From Bacillota bacterium (GTDB lineage: Bacteria > Bacillota > Clostridia > Lachnospirales > Lachnospiraceae), in contig JAEZUM010000051.1 in NCBI GenBank assembly GCA_023421075.1, positions 124,001 to 188,000 on the forward strand: a stretch of DNA of 64,000 nt. The letters are read 5' to 3'. The notes below the pieces were generated by a model. The model searched no databases. It saw only the letters and a program-made list of their open reading frames with translations, and had not been told where the DNA came from. A program made the translations under genes and the position numbers. Numbering within the stretch: the stretch's first letter is position 1; each line of letters starts with the position of its first letter. Of this stretch, positions 54,759 to 63,891 are shown one piece after another.

Positions 54759-55946
54759 ATGAATTTCGACAAACTTACAGAATATATTAATTCGCTGCAC
54801 AAGGAATATGGAATACCGGCGGCTGACTGTCAGATTACCAAGGATCACGAGGTTGTATATCGTCATCTGACAGGTTGTTCCGATATGGGTAACACAAGTC
54901 CCCTCACCAAAGATACTTTATTCCGGCTTTTCTCAGCTACAAAGGTTGTAACCATGACGGCTGTATTACAGCAGATGGAACGGGGTAATTTGAGACTCTA
55001 CGATGAGGTTCGTGACTATCTCCCGGAGTACGACCGGATGAAGGTGGCGGATGAATTTAAATTTGAGTTCCCGCTAAAATGGCCAAATTCAACGGACAGA
55101 TGCCATTTTGCTCATAATACCATTCGTATCATAGATCTTATGAGCATGACAGCCGGTTTATCCTATGATACCACTTCAAAGGAACTGAACGACATCAGAG
55201 AAAGAAGCAATAATCAGGCCTCTACCAGAGAAGTAATCGCAGAAATTGCAAGGATGCCACTTGTATATGACCCAAGAACAAGATATTCCTACGGCTTGGG
55301 ACATGATGTTTTAGCTGCCGTAGTTGAGGTTGTTTCCGGGCAGAAATATTCAGAATACTTAAGAGATAATATCTTTGAACCACTTGGGATAAAAGAGTTT
55401 CATTTCCACTGGGAAAATGATAAGAGTTTAGCTGACCGAATCTGTGCGATGTATATGGGTGTATTTGGTACAGATGAAATCAAACCCGATGACGGGGTAA
55501 TGTCCGGAAGCTTTAAGATTACATCCAATTATGAAAGTGGTGGTGCAGGTCTCGCAGGCACGGTTGACGCATATAGTAAATTTATCGACGCATTAAGTAA
55601 CGGCGGTGTAGGAGCAAACGGCGTAAGAATCCTTTCTGAGGACTCGGTTAAGCTGTTTACCGTTCCCTATACTACCGGTCAGATGAGTGAGGACTTTGCG
55701 ATTGCCGGTAAGGTTGGTTATGAATACGGCCTTGGAGTAAGAGTTCTTGTGGATGAGAAGGTCTCAAAATCCCCCCTTGGTGAATTCGGATGGGATGGTG
55801 CTGCCGGAGCATATGCATTAGTAGACACGACCAATCATATCAGTATCTTCTACACACAACACATTATCGGATTTCCTAAGGTTTATCATGAGATCCATCC
55901 AAGAATCAGAGATCTCGTATACGAATGTATGAATAATTCAAACTAA
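54759..55946 (+). CDS. Serine hydrolase, beta-lactamase/S12 esterase family
   Basis: This 395-residue protein of the penicillin-recognising family has the nucleophile motif S-A-T-K at 59-62, Y-S-Y near 176-178 and a late G-W-D-G-A-A-G block that occupies the KTG position. GGAGG precedes the ATG. There is no signal peptide, which again argues for a cytoplasmic esterase or amidase rather than a penicillin target. It lies between the foldback element and a perfect terminator hairpin. It is a distant relative of the gene at the left window edge. Confidence 0.88.
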   Translation: MNFDKLTEYINSLHKEYGIPAADCQITKDHEVVYRHLTGCSDMGNTSPLTKDTLFRLFSATKVVTMTAVLQQMERGNLRLYDEVRDYLPEYDRMKVADEFKFEFPLKWPNSTDRCHFAHNTIRIIDLMSMTAGLSYDTTSKELNDIRERSNNQASTREVIAEIARMPLVYDPRTRYSYGLGHDVLAAVVEVVSGQKYSEYLRDNIFEPLGIKEFHFHWENDKSLADRICAMYMGVFGTDEIKPDDGVMSGSFKITSNYESGGAGLAGTVDAYSKFIDALSNGGVGANGVRILSEDSVKLFTVPYTTGQMSEDFAIAGKVGYEYGLGVRVLVDEKVSKSPLGEFGWDGAAGAYALVDTTNHISIFYTQHIIGFPKVYHEIHPRIRDLVYECMNNSN

Positions 55947-55954
55947 GGTTATTG

Positions 55955-55987
55955 AAAAGGGGATGTCGCTCCGGCGACATCCCCTTA
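55955..55987. terminator. Bidirectional intrinsic terminator
   Basis: Perfect 13-bp arms GGGGATGTCGC and GCGACATCCCC (with flanking A/T) enclose a TCCG loop. It is shared by the convergent serine hydrolase (plus) and esterase (minus); on the minus strand TTTT follows. Confidence 0.88.
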
Positions 55988-56000
55988 CTATGTTATGAAT

Positions 56001-56840
56001 TTAAAAGGGATTTCCGCCCTCTGCATCTCCTAGTCCGAAGAATTCTAAAGCCTCCTGGATGGATCGATCCCAGAATCTCCATTCATGCTTATAGTTCGGA
56101 AGGTCAAACCACTTCGCCTCTAAGCCGATTTCCTTGCAGTGTTCTCTAAATGCTTTGTATCTGTCATAGAGCAGAACATCCTCATGACCACAAGCAAACA
56201 TCAGCTTCGGAAGTCTGCCGGTTGGAGCCAACTTATCGATGATCGCCCATACATTTTCTTCCGAAGCGGAATACGCTTCAAAGCCACCGGCATTTTCAAT
56301 AATCTGAACCATTCTGGGATTCGCGGTGTCCATTATAATGCACGGATGCCCAGGTCTTAACTCATCAAAGGGAACGGGTACTGCAGAAAGCACCGCTGCA
56401 GCCGCAAATAATTCCGGATAATTAACAGCAAATTTAATGGTTCCTCGCCCACCCATGGAGAGTCCTGCGATGAAATTATCTTCTCTCTTGTCCGATACCG
56501 GTAACCAGCCGTAGATCAGCGGCATCAATTCCTTAGTAAAGTAGTCATACATATTGAAGCCAAGCATTGCATCCGGCCAATTTGAATAGTTTGAATTGAG
56601 TGCGGAAGGGATAACTACAACAAGGTCCTTCTCCGCGGCATAAAGCTCAATATTTGTTTTTCTAATCCAATCGGTGTTATCACCATAGGTCCCGTGAAGC
56701 AGCCAAAGAACTTTATATTTCTTTCCGCTGCGATAAAATTCCTCCGGAGAAACTCCTCTCTTCTTATCCGGAAGAATAACCGAAATCTGATGATTATTAT
56801 TTAAATATTCACTTTCAAAATTATAAGTTAATAAAGACAT
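56001..56840 (-). CDS. Esterase D/CE1-type esterase (acetyl-xylan/feruloyl esterase-like)
   Basis: This 279-residue esterase of family PF00756 has L-L-H-G-T-Y-G-D near 47-54, the nucleophile in G-L-S-M-G-G at 126-131 (Ser128) and the His in N-Y-K-H-E-W near the C-terminus, close to the tributyrin-esterase/EstA pattern. The frame is open to 56861, but ATG 56840 has GGGAGGG. It has no signal peptide. Upstream, between it and the LacI gene, is the ten-base palindrome AATACGTATT, a candidate operator. Confidence 0.88.
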   Translation of the reverse strand: MSLLTYNFESEYLNNNHQISVILPDKKRGVSPEEFYRSGKKYKVLWLLHGTYGDNTDWIRKTNIELYAAEKDLVVVIPSALNSNYSNWPDAMLGFNMYDYFTKELMPLIYGWLPVSDKREDNFIAGLSMGGRGTIKFAVNYPELFAAAAVLSAVPVPFDELRPGHPCIIMDTANPRMVQIIENAGGFEAYSASEENVWAIIDKLAPTGRLPKLMFACGHEDVLLYDRYKAFREHCKEIGLEAKWFDLPNYKHEWRFWDRSIQEALEFFGLGDAEGGNPF

Positions 56841-56901
56841 ATATACCCTCCCTGCTGTCAATACCCGAGAATTTGAGCATCAACATAAATTTATCGTGCG
56901 A

Positions 56902-56911
56902 AATACGTATT
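56902..56911. promoter_or_regulatory. Candidate LacI-type operator
   Basis: AATACGTATT is a perfect ten-base palindrome with a central CG, as in many LacI-family operators. It lies 60 bp before the esterase start at 56840, beside the LacI gene. No second copy was found in the window. Confidence 0.35.
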
Positions 56912-56965
56912 CACACTACTCACCATTTTGTATCATCATACCGTATATTAGCCTATAAGTTATTT

Positions 56966-57949
56966 CTATTTCTTAAATATACTTGTACTATGTCGTTCCA
57001 ATAGCTGTACCGGTAAAACGGAGCGTGTATGCATCACTTTTCCCTTTATTCCCCGAATTACCTGTTCCGTCGCACACACTCCCATATCGTATATCGGTTG
57101 TGCGATTGTAGTAATATCAAGAAGCTTTGATATTTCTAATCCATCGTAGGAGACAACCGGTATTTTATCAATGATCCCTTTGCTCTTCACAACCTGATTA
57201 CAAGCTATTTGGGCAGTTAATGCATCTCCGGTAATAAACAAGCCATCTACATCCTGATATCGATTCATACCGTCCAAAAAGCTATCTACCAGAACCCCAT
57301 CGTTATGCAATGCATCCGGAGCACAAATGTACTCTGGTTTTAAACCCAATTTGTTACATTCCTCAAAAAAACCAACATTTCGATCATTCATAGCCATATA
57401 CTCCGGAATATTATTCCCAAATAGTACCGGTCGCTTCGATCCTGCTCGAAAAAGTTCTTTGGCTGCGAGCGTACCACCATAATAATTATCTGATGTCACG
57501 GTTGAAAATCCTTCAATATTCCGATCAATGCTGACCATCGGCATTGTTTTACCGGCATATATGCTTGCATCGCCCAGTCTGCTACACAATATGATTCCAT
57601 CAACCTTGTTCCCCTCAAGCATGGATACCATTTCTATCTCACGATCCTCATTCTCAGCAGAACGACATAACATCAGTTTGTATCCATTACTATGGCAGGT
57701 CTCCTCGATCGCCTCAATTAATCTGCTAAAGAAGGGATACTCAATCGAGGGCACAATCAAACCAATGATATTGCTTTTCTGTTTTTGAAGTGCCCTTGCC
57801 ATTTCGTTTGGCTGATAGTTCAGTGTTTTCATGGAATCATACACCTTTTGTCGGGTTATATTGCTAATCGGACCTCGATTGTTTATGATTCTTGAAACGG
57901 TTGCTATCGATACATTGGAATGCTTTGCTACATCCTTGATTGTTGCCAT
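56966..57949 (-). CDS. LacI-family transcriptional regulator
   Basis: This 327-residue regulator has a LacI helix-turn-helix (T-I-K-D-V-A-K-H-S-N-V-S-I-A-T-V-S-R at about 3-20), a hinge helix and a sugar-sensing domain. GGAGAGGG precedes the ATG. It lies between an esterase gene (downstream) and another esterase gene (upstream), all on the minus strand, with a 30-bp gap to the latter. It is a paralog of the regulator at 3400. It probably controls this esterase block. Confidence 0.93.
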   Translation of the reverse strand: MATIKDVAKHSNVSIATVSRIINNRGPISNITRQKVYDSMKTLNYQPNEMARALQKQKSNIIGLIVPSIEYPFFSRLIEAIEETCHSNGYKLMLCRSAENEDREIEMVSMLEGNKVDGIILCSRLGDASIYAGKTMPMVSIDRNIEGFSTVTSDNYYGGTLAAKELFRAGSKRPVLFGNNIPEYMAMNDRNVGFFEECNKLGLKPEYICAPDALHNDGVLVDSFLDGMNRYQDVDGLFITGDALTAQIACNQVVKSKGIIDKIPVVSYDGLEISKLLDITTIAQPIYDMGVCATEQVIRGIKGKVMHTRSVLPVQLLERHSTSIFKK

Positions 57950-57979
57950 TATTTATTCCCTCTCCTTTAGCACAAAAGT

Positions 57980-59086
57980 TTATTCCTTTTGATGGGAAAT
58001 CATCCAATCGAGAATTCCCTTTTCATTATGTAATGTAAGTATCCAGCTATTATGGTTTTCTGCATCAAGTTCCTTATCTGTGATCCCCTCCGTATTACCG
58101 ATACCGTATTTCTCCAACTCCTCCGGAAGATAGATCGTATATTTTACATCTTCTCTGCCCTCGTCCCAAAGCTTATTACAAGCATTCAGAATATATGCAT
58201 GTCTGCCATGCTGATGATCCATATATGCAGTGGAGATCCATACCGGAACCTTAGGCCAATGTAGTAACTGAGCATAGCTTTCCCCGTTCATGCTGGGGCA
58301 GATCGGTGCTGCTGCCGCAAATAAGTCCGGTGCTACAGAAACTGCATTAATGGTTCCGCCTCCGCCCATACTCATACCAATTACATACACCCTCCGTGGA
58401 TCTACTTTACCGGAAGCAATCATACCGCGGATAATGTCACATACTTTTCCTAAGTAATCCCTGTTCCAACCTCTTTCGCCCTTAAGAGCAAATGGAGTCA
58501 TGCCGATCTCAACACGGAAGGGGTTTCCTCTCCGCTTCATTACTTCAAAATTCTCCTGCATCGTAAGAGAACCTGCCGGTGCCTGGGGTGCCATAACATA
58601 CATTTCCGGCCATTTTTCCGCCAGTCTTAATGCACCTAATGTGCCTGTCATCTGAAGAATATTGTCCTCGCCACATTCACCGCCTCCGTGAAGGAACAGT
58701 ACCAAAGGTCTTGGAGTGATTGCTTCCGGCTCATACAATCTGTAATTTACACCGTTCTCCTTCTTTGCAGTGAAGGTATCTAGATTCTTAACAACGAGCT
58801 CATCCACTTCCTGTTTGGATATTTTGATTTTTTCCTGACCGATGCTACCTGTGATTCTAAAATCATATCGGTACAAAAACGGATCAACCATGATCTCAAC
58901 ACCATCTGCTGCCTGATCAATCGATAGGATGCCTTTCGATAAGGCCTTTCCACTTAAATCACGAAAATGACCTTCCATTGTTAGTGTCACTTCGCTCACA
59001 TTTACTTCATTATCTAATACAAACTTGATGCTGTCAACTGCTTGTCCGTAGTCACCAATATGTGTGAACGCTATTATTTTCTTCAT
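57980..59086 (-). CDS. Alpha/beta esterase with N-terminal beta domain, paralog of 53373-54449
   Basis: This 368-residue protein aligns with the plus-strand gene at 53373 over its full length. It has an N-terminal beta domain of about 100 residues, then H-G-G-G-E-C-G near 134, G-M-S-M-G-G near 240 with the nucleophile Ser, an A-P-I-C-P-S-M strand, and a C-terminal E-N-H-N-S-W block holding a likely catalytic His. The paralogs differ by a short insertion after the M-A-P-Q-A-P block. GAAAGGGG precedes the ATG. No signal peptide is present. It is 30 bp upstream of the LacI gene, so they may be co-transcribed. Confidence 0.88.
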   Translation of the reverse strand: MKKIIAFTHIGDYGQAVDSIKFVLDNEVNVSEVTLTMEGHFRDLSGKALSKGILSIDQAADGVEIMVDPFLYRYDFRITGSIGQEKIKISKQEVDELVVKNLDTFTAKKENGVNYRLYEPEAITPRPLVLFLHGGGECGEDNILQMTGTLGALRLAEKWPEMYVMAPQAPAGSLTMQENFEVMKRRGNPFRVEIGMTPFALKGERGWNRDYLGKVCDIIRGMIASGKVDPRRVYVIGMSMGGGGTINAVSVAPDLFAAAAPICPSMNGESYAQLLHWPKVPVWISTAYMDHQHGRHAYILNACNKLWDEGREDVKYTIYLPEELEKYGIGNTEGITDKELDAENHNSWILTLHNEKGILDWMISHQKE

Positions 59087-59179
59087 TCTAATACCCCTTT
59101 CATTGTGTACTATAAATAGATATTGCCCGATAAAAGTCTTTTTGCCGCATCTTGCGTAAGCTCATATACTCTATAGCGA

Positions 59180-60679
59180 TTAAAGTAAAGTATCATAATT
59201 ATCCGGAACCATTTTCCCTTCGAACAGGTCTTTGATCAGATCAGCCATGAAGGCGGATAAATCAGCAAAATGATCTGTGATGTAGGTTACTCCCTCGCAG
59301 CTTGTAACCTGAAGTCCGTAGAAATACTTAGCAAACCACTCGATGGAAACAAGCAACTCATTCTCTCTATGAAGGGCTTCGCAGTACATGCTTCGTACGG
59401 TATCATCAATCACACAACCAATACTTCCTCTTGCAAACTGTATTCTTCTCTTATCCTTAAGTGTTAGAACAACGGTAGCTGCATTATCCTCTGTTTTGTA
59501 ATCCGCTTCAAACACCTCTGCAAGGAAGGACAGCGGAACACAAAGATATGAACCCCTGACAAGCTGGTCTCCATTTAACCCGTGATATTTTAATTTATCC
59601 CACTGTATGGCTTTTGTCTTTAAGTCAACCACCTTGTTTCCAAACCAGGCTTTATCATAGCCGCCGGCTACCGCAACACCAAAGCTGTCACCTATTCTTG
59701 GTAATTTACTCTCCTCATGAGTGATCGTTCCATCTTCATTTCTTCTTGTGCCAGAGAACAGGTAATCCCAGTACAGGAAGGCTTCCTCTAAGGTCTGTCC
59801 ATGATCTCTGTTTTTAATATCCAGATAAACCAGATCTGCCTTTTTTCCCTGATAGAAGGCGAAATTGTCTTCCCCGATAATGCTAATCTGAGGGACGAGC
59901 TCGCACTCATTCAGCTTCATCCAGTAAATGCGGTTCATCTTATTGATTGTAAATTCATCATAAGCCTTCCCGGGTGGAAGACCATTCTTTTCCGGTCGTG
60001 ATTGCCAGATGGCAAGATGACCGGCCTTATTGATAATCTTTCCATTTGGATCGAATAGATTTCTAATTTCACTAGGACCTCCTGATCCAGCCGCACCCGC
60101 TAGAATATCTCCATATTCTCTTGCAAACTGTCCTGTCATAAGATTACCCATAGACATACCCTGCATAAATATCCTGCCTTCATCGATGCTGTACTTTTCC
60201 TTCATTTTATCGATCAGGGCAAGCAGCATATTCATATCATGATTATCCTTAATGTCCTTTGGCGGAGTTAAGATTGGAAGGTCCGGTGCTGATGCCGGAT
60301 CAAAGTTATCAAATACACCATATACAGCCCACATTCTTTTCTCATGAGAATTAGGAAAGAGACAGATAAAGCCTTCTCTTTCTGCCACCAGAGTCCAGGA
60401 GGTGTAGATAGAATGTCCCCAACCGGTCATAAGCCCGCCATGTAAGCCGATTACAAGCGGAACCTTCTTGGACGGATCGTAGCTCTTTGGAACATATTCA
60501 TACCAGACATCCTGTGTACCATCAATTAATACCTCCCTAAATTCCTGAAGTCTCTCGGGATATACAAGAGAGTTATTGCCATTCTCATTCACTACAATAT
60601 CGGTTGTCTTTATGATCTCCGGAAGATACTCTCGGTTATCATCGTCGGGTGTCCCCGGTAAAATTCTGATCTCTGCCAT
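59180..60679 (-). CDS. Two-domain esterase (CE1/PHB-depolymerase-like plus stalk-like domain), paralog 2
   Basis: This 499-residue member of the four-paralog family has the N-terminal block T-P-D-D-D-N-R-E-Y-L-P-E near 10-21, H-G-G near 81, the nucleophile in Q-G-M-S-M-G-N near 180 and the invariant K-N-R-D-H-G-Q-T near 300. The C-terminal domain has V-P-L-S-F-L-A-E-V near 390, I-Q-F-A-R-G-S-I-G-C near 415 and V-S-I-E-W-F-A near 453, matching the copper amine oxidase N-terminal-like pattern best of the four. GGAGAG precedes the ATG. It is the last of three tandem copies and has no signal peptide. Confidence 0.82.
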   Translation of the reverse strand: MAEIRILPGTPDDDNREYLPEIIKTTDIVVNENGNNSLVYPERLQEFREVLIDGTQDVWYEYVPKSYDPSKKVPLVIGLHGGLMTGWGHSIYTSWTLVAEREGFICLFPNSHEKRMWAVYGVFDNFDPASAPDLPILTPPKDIKDNHDMNMLLALIDKMKEKYSIDEGRIFMQGMSMGNLMTGQFAREYGDILAGAAGSGGPSEIRNLFDPNGKIINKAGHLAIWQSRPEKNGLPPGKAYDEFTINKMNRIYWMKLNECELVPQISIIGEDNFAFYQGKKADLVYLDIKNRDHGQTLEEAFLYWDYLFSGTRRNEDGTITHEESKLPRIGDSFGVAVAGGYDKAWFGNKVVDLKTKAIQWDKLKYHGLNGDQLVRGSYLCVPLSFLAEVFEADYKTEDNAATVVLTLKDKRRIQFARGSIGCVIDDTVRSMYCEALHRENELLVSIEWFAKYFYGLQVTSCEGVTYITDHFADLSAFMADLIKDLFEGKMVPDNYDTLL

Positions 60680-60697
60680 GTTAAATTCTCTCCATTC

Positions 60698-62188
60698 TTA
60701 TAATTCTACCGTTTCCTTTTCATTGTGCAAAAGATTACGGATCAGATCAGCCATATTCACGCCAAGCTCTGCATGATGATCTGTGACATATAAAACATCC
60801 TCATATCTGGAGGCGCATATGTTCATAATAAATCTAGTAAACCATTCCAGAGAGATACAAAGCTCACCATCTCTGTGTAACGCTTCACAATACATACACC
60901 GGATATCATTGTCGATAATACAGGCAATGCTTCCTCTTGCGAACTGCAATACCCCCTTATCCTTTAAAATCAGGTAAGCAACCGCTCCGCCTTCCTTGTA
61001 TTTATACTCAGCACCAAAGACCTGCGCTATGAAGGAAATCGGCACACAGAGATATTCACCCTTTACCTTTTGACCTCCGTTTAAACCGTGATACTTTAGC
61101 TTCTGCCATAGGATAGCCGGAGCCTTCATCTCTACCTTCTTATTCTCGAACCAGGCCGTTGTACATCCATCTGCAACTGCGATGGCAAATTGATCACCGA
61201 CACGCGGTTTTCGTGAGCCTTCATCTACGATGGTACCATCTGCCTTTCTTCTAAGTCCCGAGAAATAATAATCCCATACCAAGGCTGCTTCATCCAAGGT
61301 TTGTCCATGATCCCGGTTCTTGATGTCGAGAAAGACATTATCCACCTTATCCCCTTTATAAAATGCAAATGCGTCCTCTCCGATAATACTGATTTGAGGA
61401 TCCAAATTGCATCCGTTCAACTCATTCCAATATACTCTTGTATATTTATATATTGTTAAATCATCAAATTCGCACCAGGGTGGACAACCATTTGTCTCCG
61501 GTATTGAGGTCCACATACCGACGGGGCCAGCCTGGTTCTTAAGTCTTCCATGATGATATAAAAGACGGGGATTAGGTGTACCTCCACCGGCACCGGAAGC
61601 AGCGGTTAACTTGTCCCCAAAATATCTGGCAAATTGGGAGGTAAACATATTTCCGTTGGACATACCCTGCATGAAAATTCTTTCTTCATCTATGTTGTAC
61701 TTGCTTTTCATGTGCTCCATTAATGCTAGTACCAACTTAATATCCGGATTTTCTTCATTTGAACTTAAGTTCTGCTTAATGTCCTTTGGCATCTCTTCAT
61801 CCACTTTAAGTTCGAAATCAGACGCTTCCAATGTCCATAATCTCCTGGTGTGAGCATCGGGAAATACGACAATAATATTATCTCTGTCTGCTACCAGCGT
61901 CCAGGAAGTATAGACAGCCTGACCCCAGCCGGTCATTAAGCCCCCATGCAACGCGAATACAAGAGGTGTCTTCCTTGAGGGGTCATAACACTCCGGTACA
62001 TACTCATACCAGGTATCCGGTGTCGAATTGCCCATTATTTCGTGAAACTCCTGAAGTCTCTTAGGGTATGGTTGTGAGTTATTTCCATTCTCATTCACAA
62101 CGATATCCGATCCTTTGATGGACTCAGGTAAGTATTCACGATTGTCATCATACGGTGTCCCCGCTAATATTTTTATTTTATTTTCCAA
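60698..62188 (-). CDS. Two-domain esterase (CE1/PHB-depolymerase-like plus stalk-like domain), paralog 3
   Basis: The middle tandem copy has about 496 residues. It keeps the family N-terminus (D-D-N-R-E-Y-L-P-E), H-G-G, Q-G-M-S-N-G-N with the nucleophile Ser and K-N-R-D-H-G-Q-T, but Asn replaces the usual Met/Leu after the nucleophile. The C-terminal stalk-like domain is intact (L-Q-F-A-R-G-S, then I-S-L-E-W-F). The likely start is TTG 62188, since GGAGG lies five bases upstream and the resulting N-terminus matches the paralog at 45323; ATG 62200 is the alternative. It lies 18 bp upstream of paralog 2. Confidence 0.8.
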   Translation of the reverse strand: MENKIKILAGTPYDDNREYLPESIKGSDIVVNENGNNSQPYPKRLQEFHEIMGNSTPDTWYEYVPECYDPSRKTPLVFALHGGLMTGWGQAVYTSWTLVADRDNIIVVFPDAHTRRLWTLEASDFELKVDEEMPKDIKQNLSSNEENPDIKLVLALMEHMKSKYNIDEERIFMQGMSNGNMFTSQFARYFGDKLTAASGAGGGTPNPRLLYHHGRLKNQAGPVGMWTSIPETNGCPPWCEFDDLTIYKYTRVYWNELNGCNLDPQISIIGEDAFAFYKGDKVDNVFLDIKNRDHGQTLDEAALVWDYYFSGLRRKADGTIVDEGSRKPRVGDQFAIAVADGCTTAWFENKKVEMKAPAILWQKLKYHGLNGGQKVKGEYLCVPISFIAQVFGAEYKYKEGGAVAYLILKDKGVLQFARGSIACIIDNDIRCMYCEALHRDGELCISLEWFTRFIMNICASRYEDVLYVTDHHAELGVNMADLIRNLLHNEKETVEL

Positions 62189-62308
62189 AGTTACCTCCAT
62201 TCCTGATACCAAAAAGTGGTCTCAAACAATACCTGAAAGAAGTTTCGTTGAATTACCTCTGAAATTCATTTTGTAGTTCGTTCTAATAAATTAATATTCT
62301 AATTTCTT

Positions 62309-63826
62309 TTATAACATAGCTTCATAATTATCCGGAACGATATTGTCAGTCAGTAAATCCTTAATAAGGTCTGCCATGTTGGCAGATAACTTATTCACAT
62401 GATCTGTTACATAGACAACGTCTTCACATATAGAGACATGTAAGTTACATACATATTCCGAGAACCATTCCACGGATACGTAGAGTTCATCACTACGATG
62501 TAATGCTTCGCAGTACATCTGGGTAAGTGAGTTGTCTATAATACAACCGATGCTGCCTCTCGCAAACTGAAGCTTTCTTCCATCTGACATTATTACATTA
62601 GCTACAAGCTTATCTTGTGCATATTTGAGTTCTGCCTGGAGAGTTTTCGCTAAGAAGGATAAGGGAACCATATGATACTCGCCTCGAATCTTCTGGCCTC
62701 CTTCCAGTCCGTGATACTTCATCTTTCTCCAGCCAATTGTTTCACCCGACATCTCCTGAATGCTATTTTGAATCCATACCTTAGCACTGCCAGTCGTAAC
62801 CGCAAAAGCGAAACTATCTCCCTTTCTTGCCTTGACCGGCTCAGTACATACGATTGTTCCATCCTCTTCCCTTCGGATACCGGAGAACAAGTAATCCCAT
62901 ACCAGTGCAGCATCATCAAAGGTCTGTCCGTGATCTCTGTTCTTAATATCCAAATATACAACATCTGCCTTCTTTCCTTTATAGAATGCCAGATTATTTT
63001 CACCCTGTATTGTAATCTCCGGAACCAACTCACATTCATTGATTCTCATCCAGTACAATCTATTGTATTTATGTACCTTTCTCTCCGTATCTCCTCTTGG
63101 AGGAATATCATTCAGTTCCGGTCTTGACTGCCAGATCGCAAGTGGTCCTCCCTGATTAATGATCTTTCCATCCTTCGTATAAATAAGAGACAGAAATGCT
63201 GCCGCTCCGGATCCGGCTGCGCCTGCCAACAGGTTTCCGAAGTTTCTGGCAAACAAGTCCGTCATCATATTTCCCATCGACATTCCTTGCATGAAGACTC
63301 TCCCGGGATCTATATTGTAAGTACGCTTCATTAAATCAATAAGCCCAATAGCAAGTTTGATATCGTGATTATCCGACACGTTCTCAGGACAGGATTTTAC
63401 TCCCTGCGGCTCTCCCTCCATGGAGCCCGGTGTGCGCTTTTCCGGATCCATTTCCCAGGTCCCCCACTGAACCTGCCAGAAGCGGTTATTACTGGCATTG
63501 GGAAATACAACAATAAAGCCGTCTCTGTCAGCAGCCATCGTCCATGAAGTATATACTGCTTGACCCCAGCCTGTCATCATCCCGCCATGCATTGATAGTA
63601 CCAGCGCTGTTTTCTTCGATGGATCATAGCTATCCGGTACATAGACATACCATTCATCCTCCAAATCATCTACAATAACACCGTGATACTCCTTTAAGTT
63701 CTTCGGATATGGTTGTGAATTATTCCCATTCTCATTTACAACAATATCGGTTCCTTTTAATTTCTCGGGGAGATAATCCCGGTTTTCATCATCCGGTGTT
63801 CCCGGTCTTAATAACATGTCACCCAT
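62309..63826 (-). CDS. Two-domain esterase (CE1/PHB-depolymerase-like plus stalk-like domain), paralog 4
   Basis: The first tandem copy has 505 residues. It has T-P-D-D-E-N-R-D-Y-L-P-E near 10-21, H-G-G-M-M-T-G near 81-87, Q-G-M-S-M-G-N near 184-190 with the nucleophile Ser, K-N-R-D-H-G-Q-T near 302 and the C-terminal stalk-like domain (V-P-L-S-F-L-A near 391, L-Q-F-A-R-G-S near 421, V-S-V-E-W-F near 452). GGAGGG is 13 bases before ATG 63826; the fourth-codon ATG is an alternative. There is no signal peptide. The MITE-like element at 63892 lies just upstream, so its promoter may lie in or next to it. Confidence 0.82.
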   Translation of the reverse strand: MGDMLLRPGTPDDENRDYLPEKLKGTDIVVNENGNNSQPYPKNLKEYHGVIVDDLEDEWYVYVPDSYDPSKKTALVLSMHGGMMTGWGQAVYTSWTMAADRDGFIVVFPNASNNRFWQVQWGTWEMDPEKRTPGSMEGEPQGVKSCPENVSDNHDIKLAIGLIDLMKRTYNIDPGRVFMQGMSMGNMMTDLFARNFGNLLAGAAGSGAAAFLSLIYTKDGKIINQGGPLAIWQSRPELNDIPPRGDTERKVHKYNRLYWMRINECELVPEITIQGENNLAFYKGKKADVVYLDIKNRDHGQTFDDAALVWDYLFSGIRREEDGTIVCTEPVKARKGDSFAFAVTTGSAKVWIQNSIQEMSGETIGWRKMKYHGLEGGQKIRGEYHMVPLSFLAKTLQAELKYAQDKLVANVIMSDGRKLQFARGSIGCIIDNSLTQMYCEALHRSDELYVSVEWFSEYVCNLHVSICEDVVYVTDHVNKLSANMADLIKDLLTDNIVPDNYEAML

Positions 63827-63891
63827 TATAATCTGTAAACCCTCCTTTTATTCTAGTTTATTCTGAGAATTTCGCAGGCACAAACTTTTGT

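Noticed and set aside
54759..55946. Beta-lactamase resistance gene
   Set aside because: The S-x-x-K motif is present, but there is no signal peptide and the context is carbohydrate esterases. An S12-type esterase is more likely.
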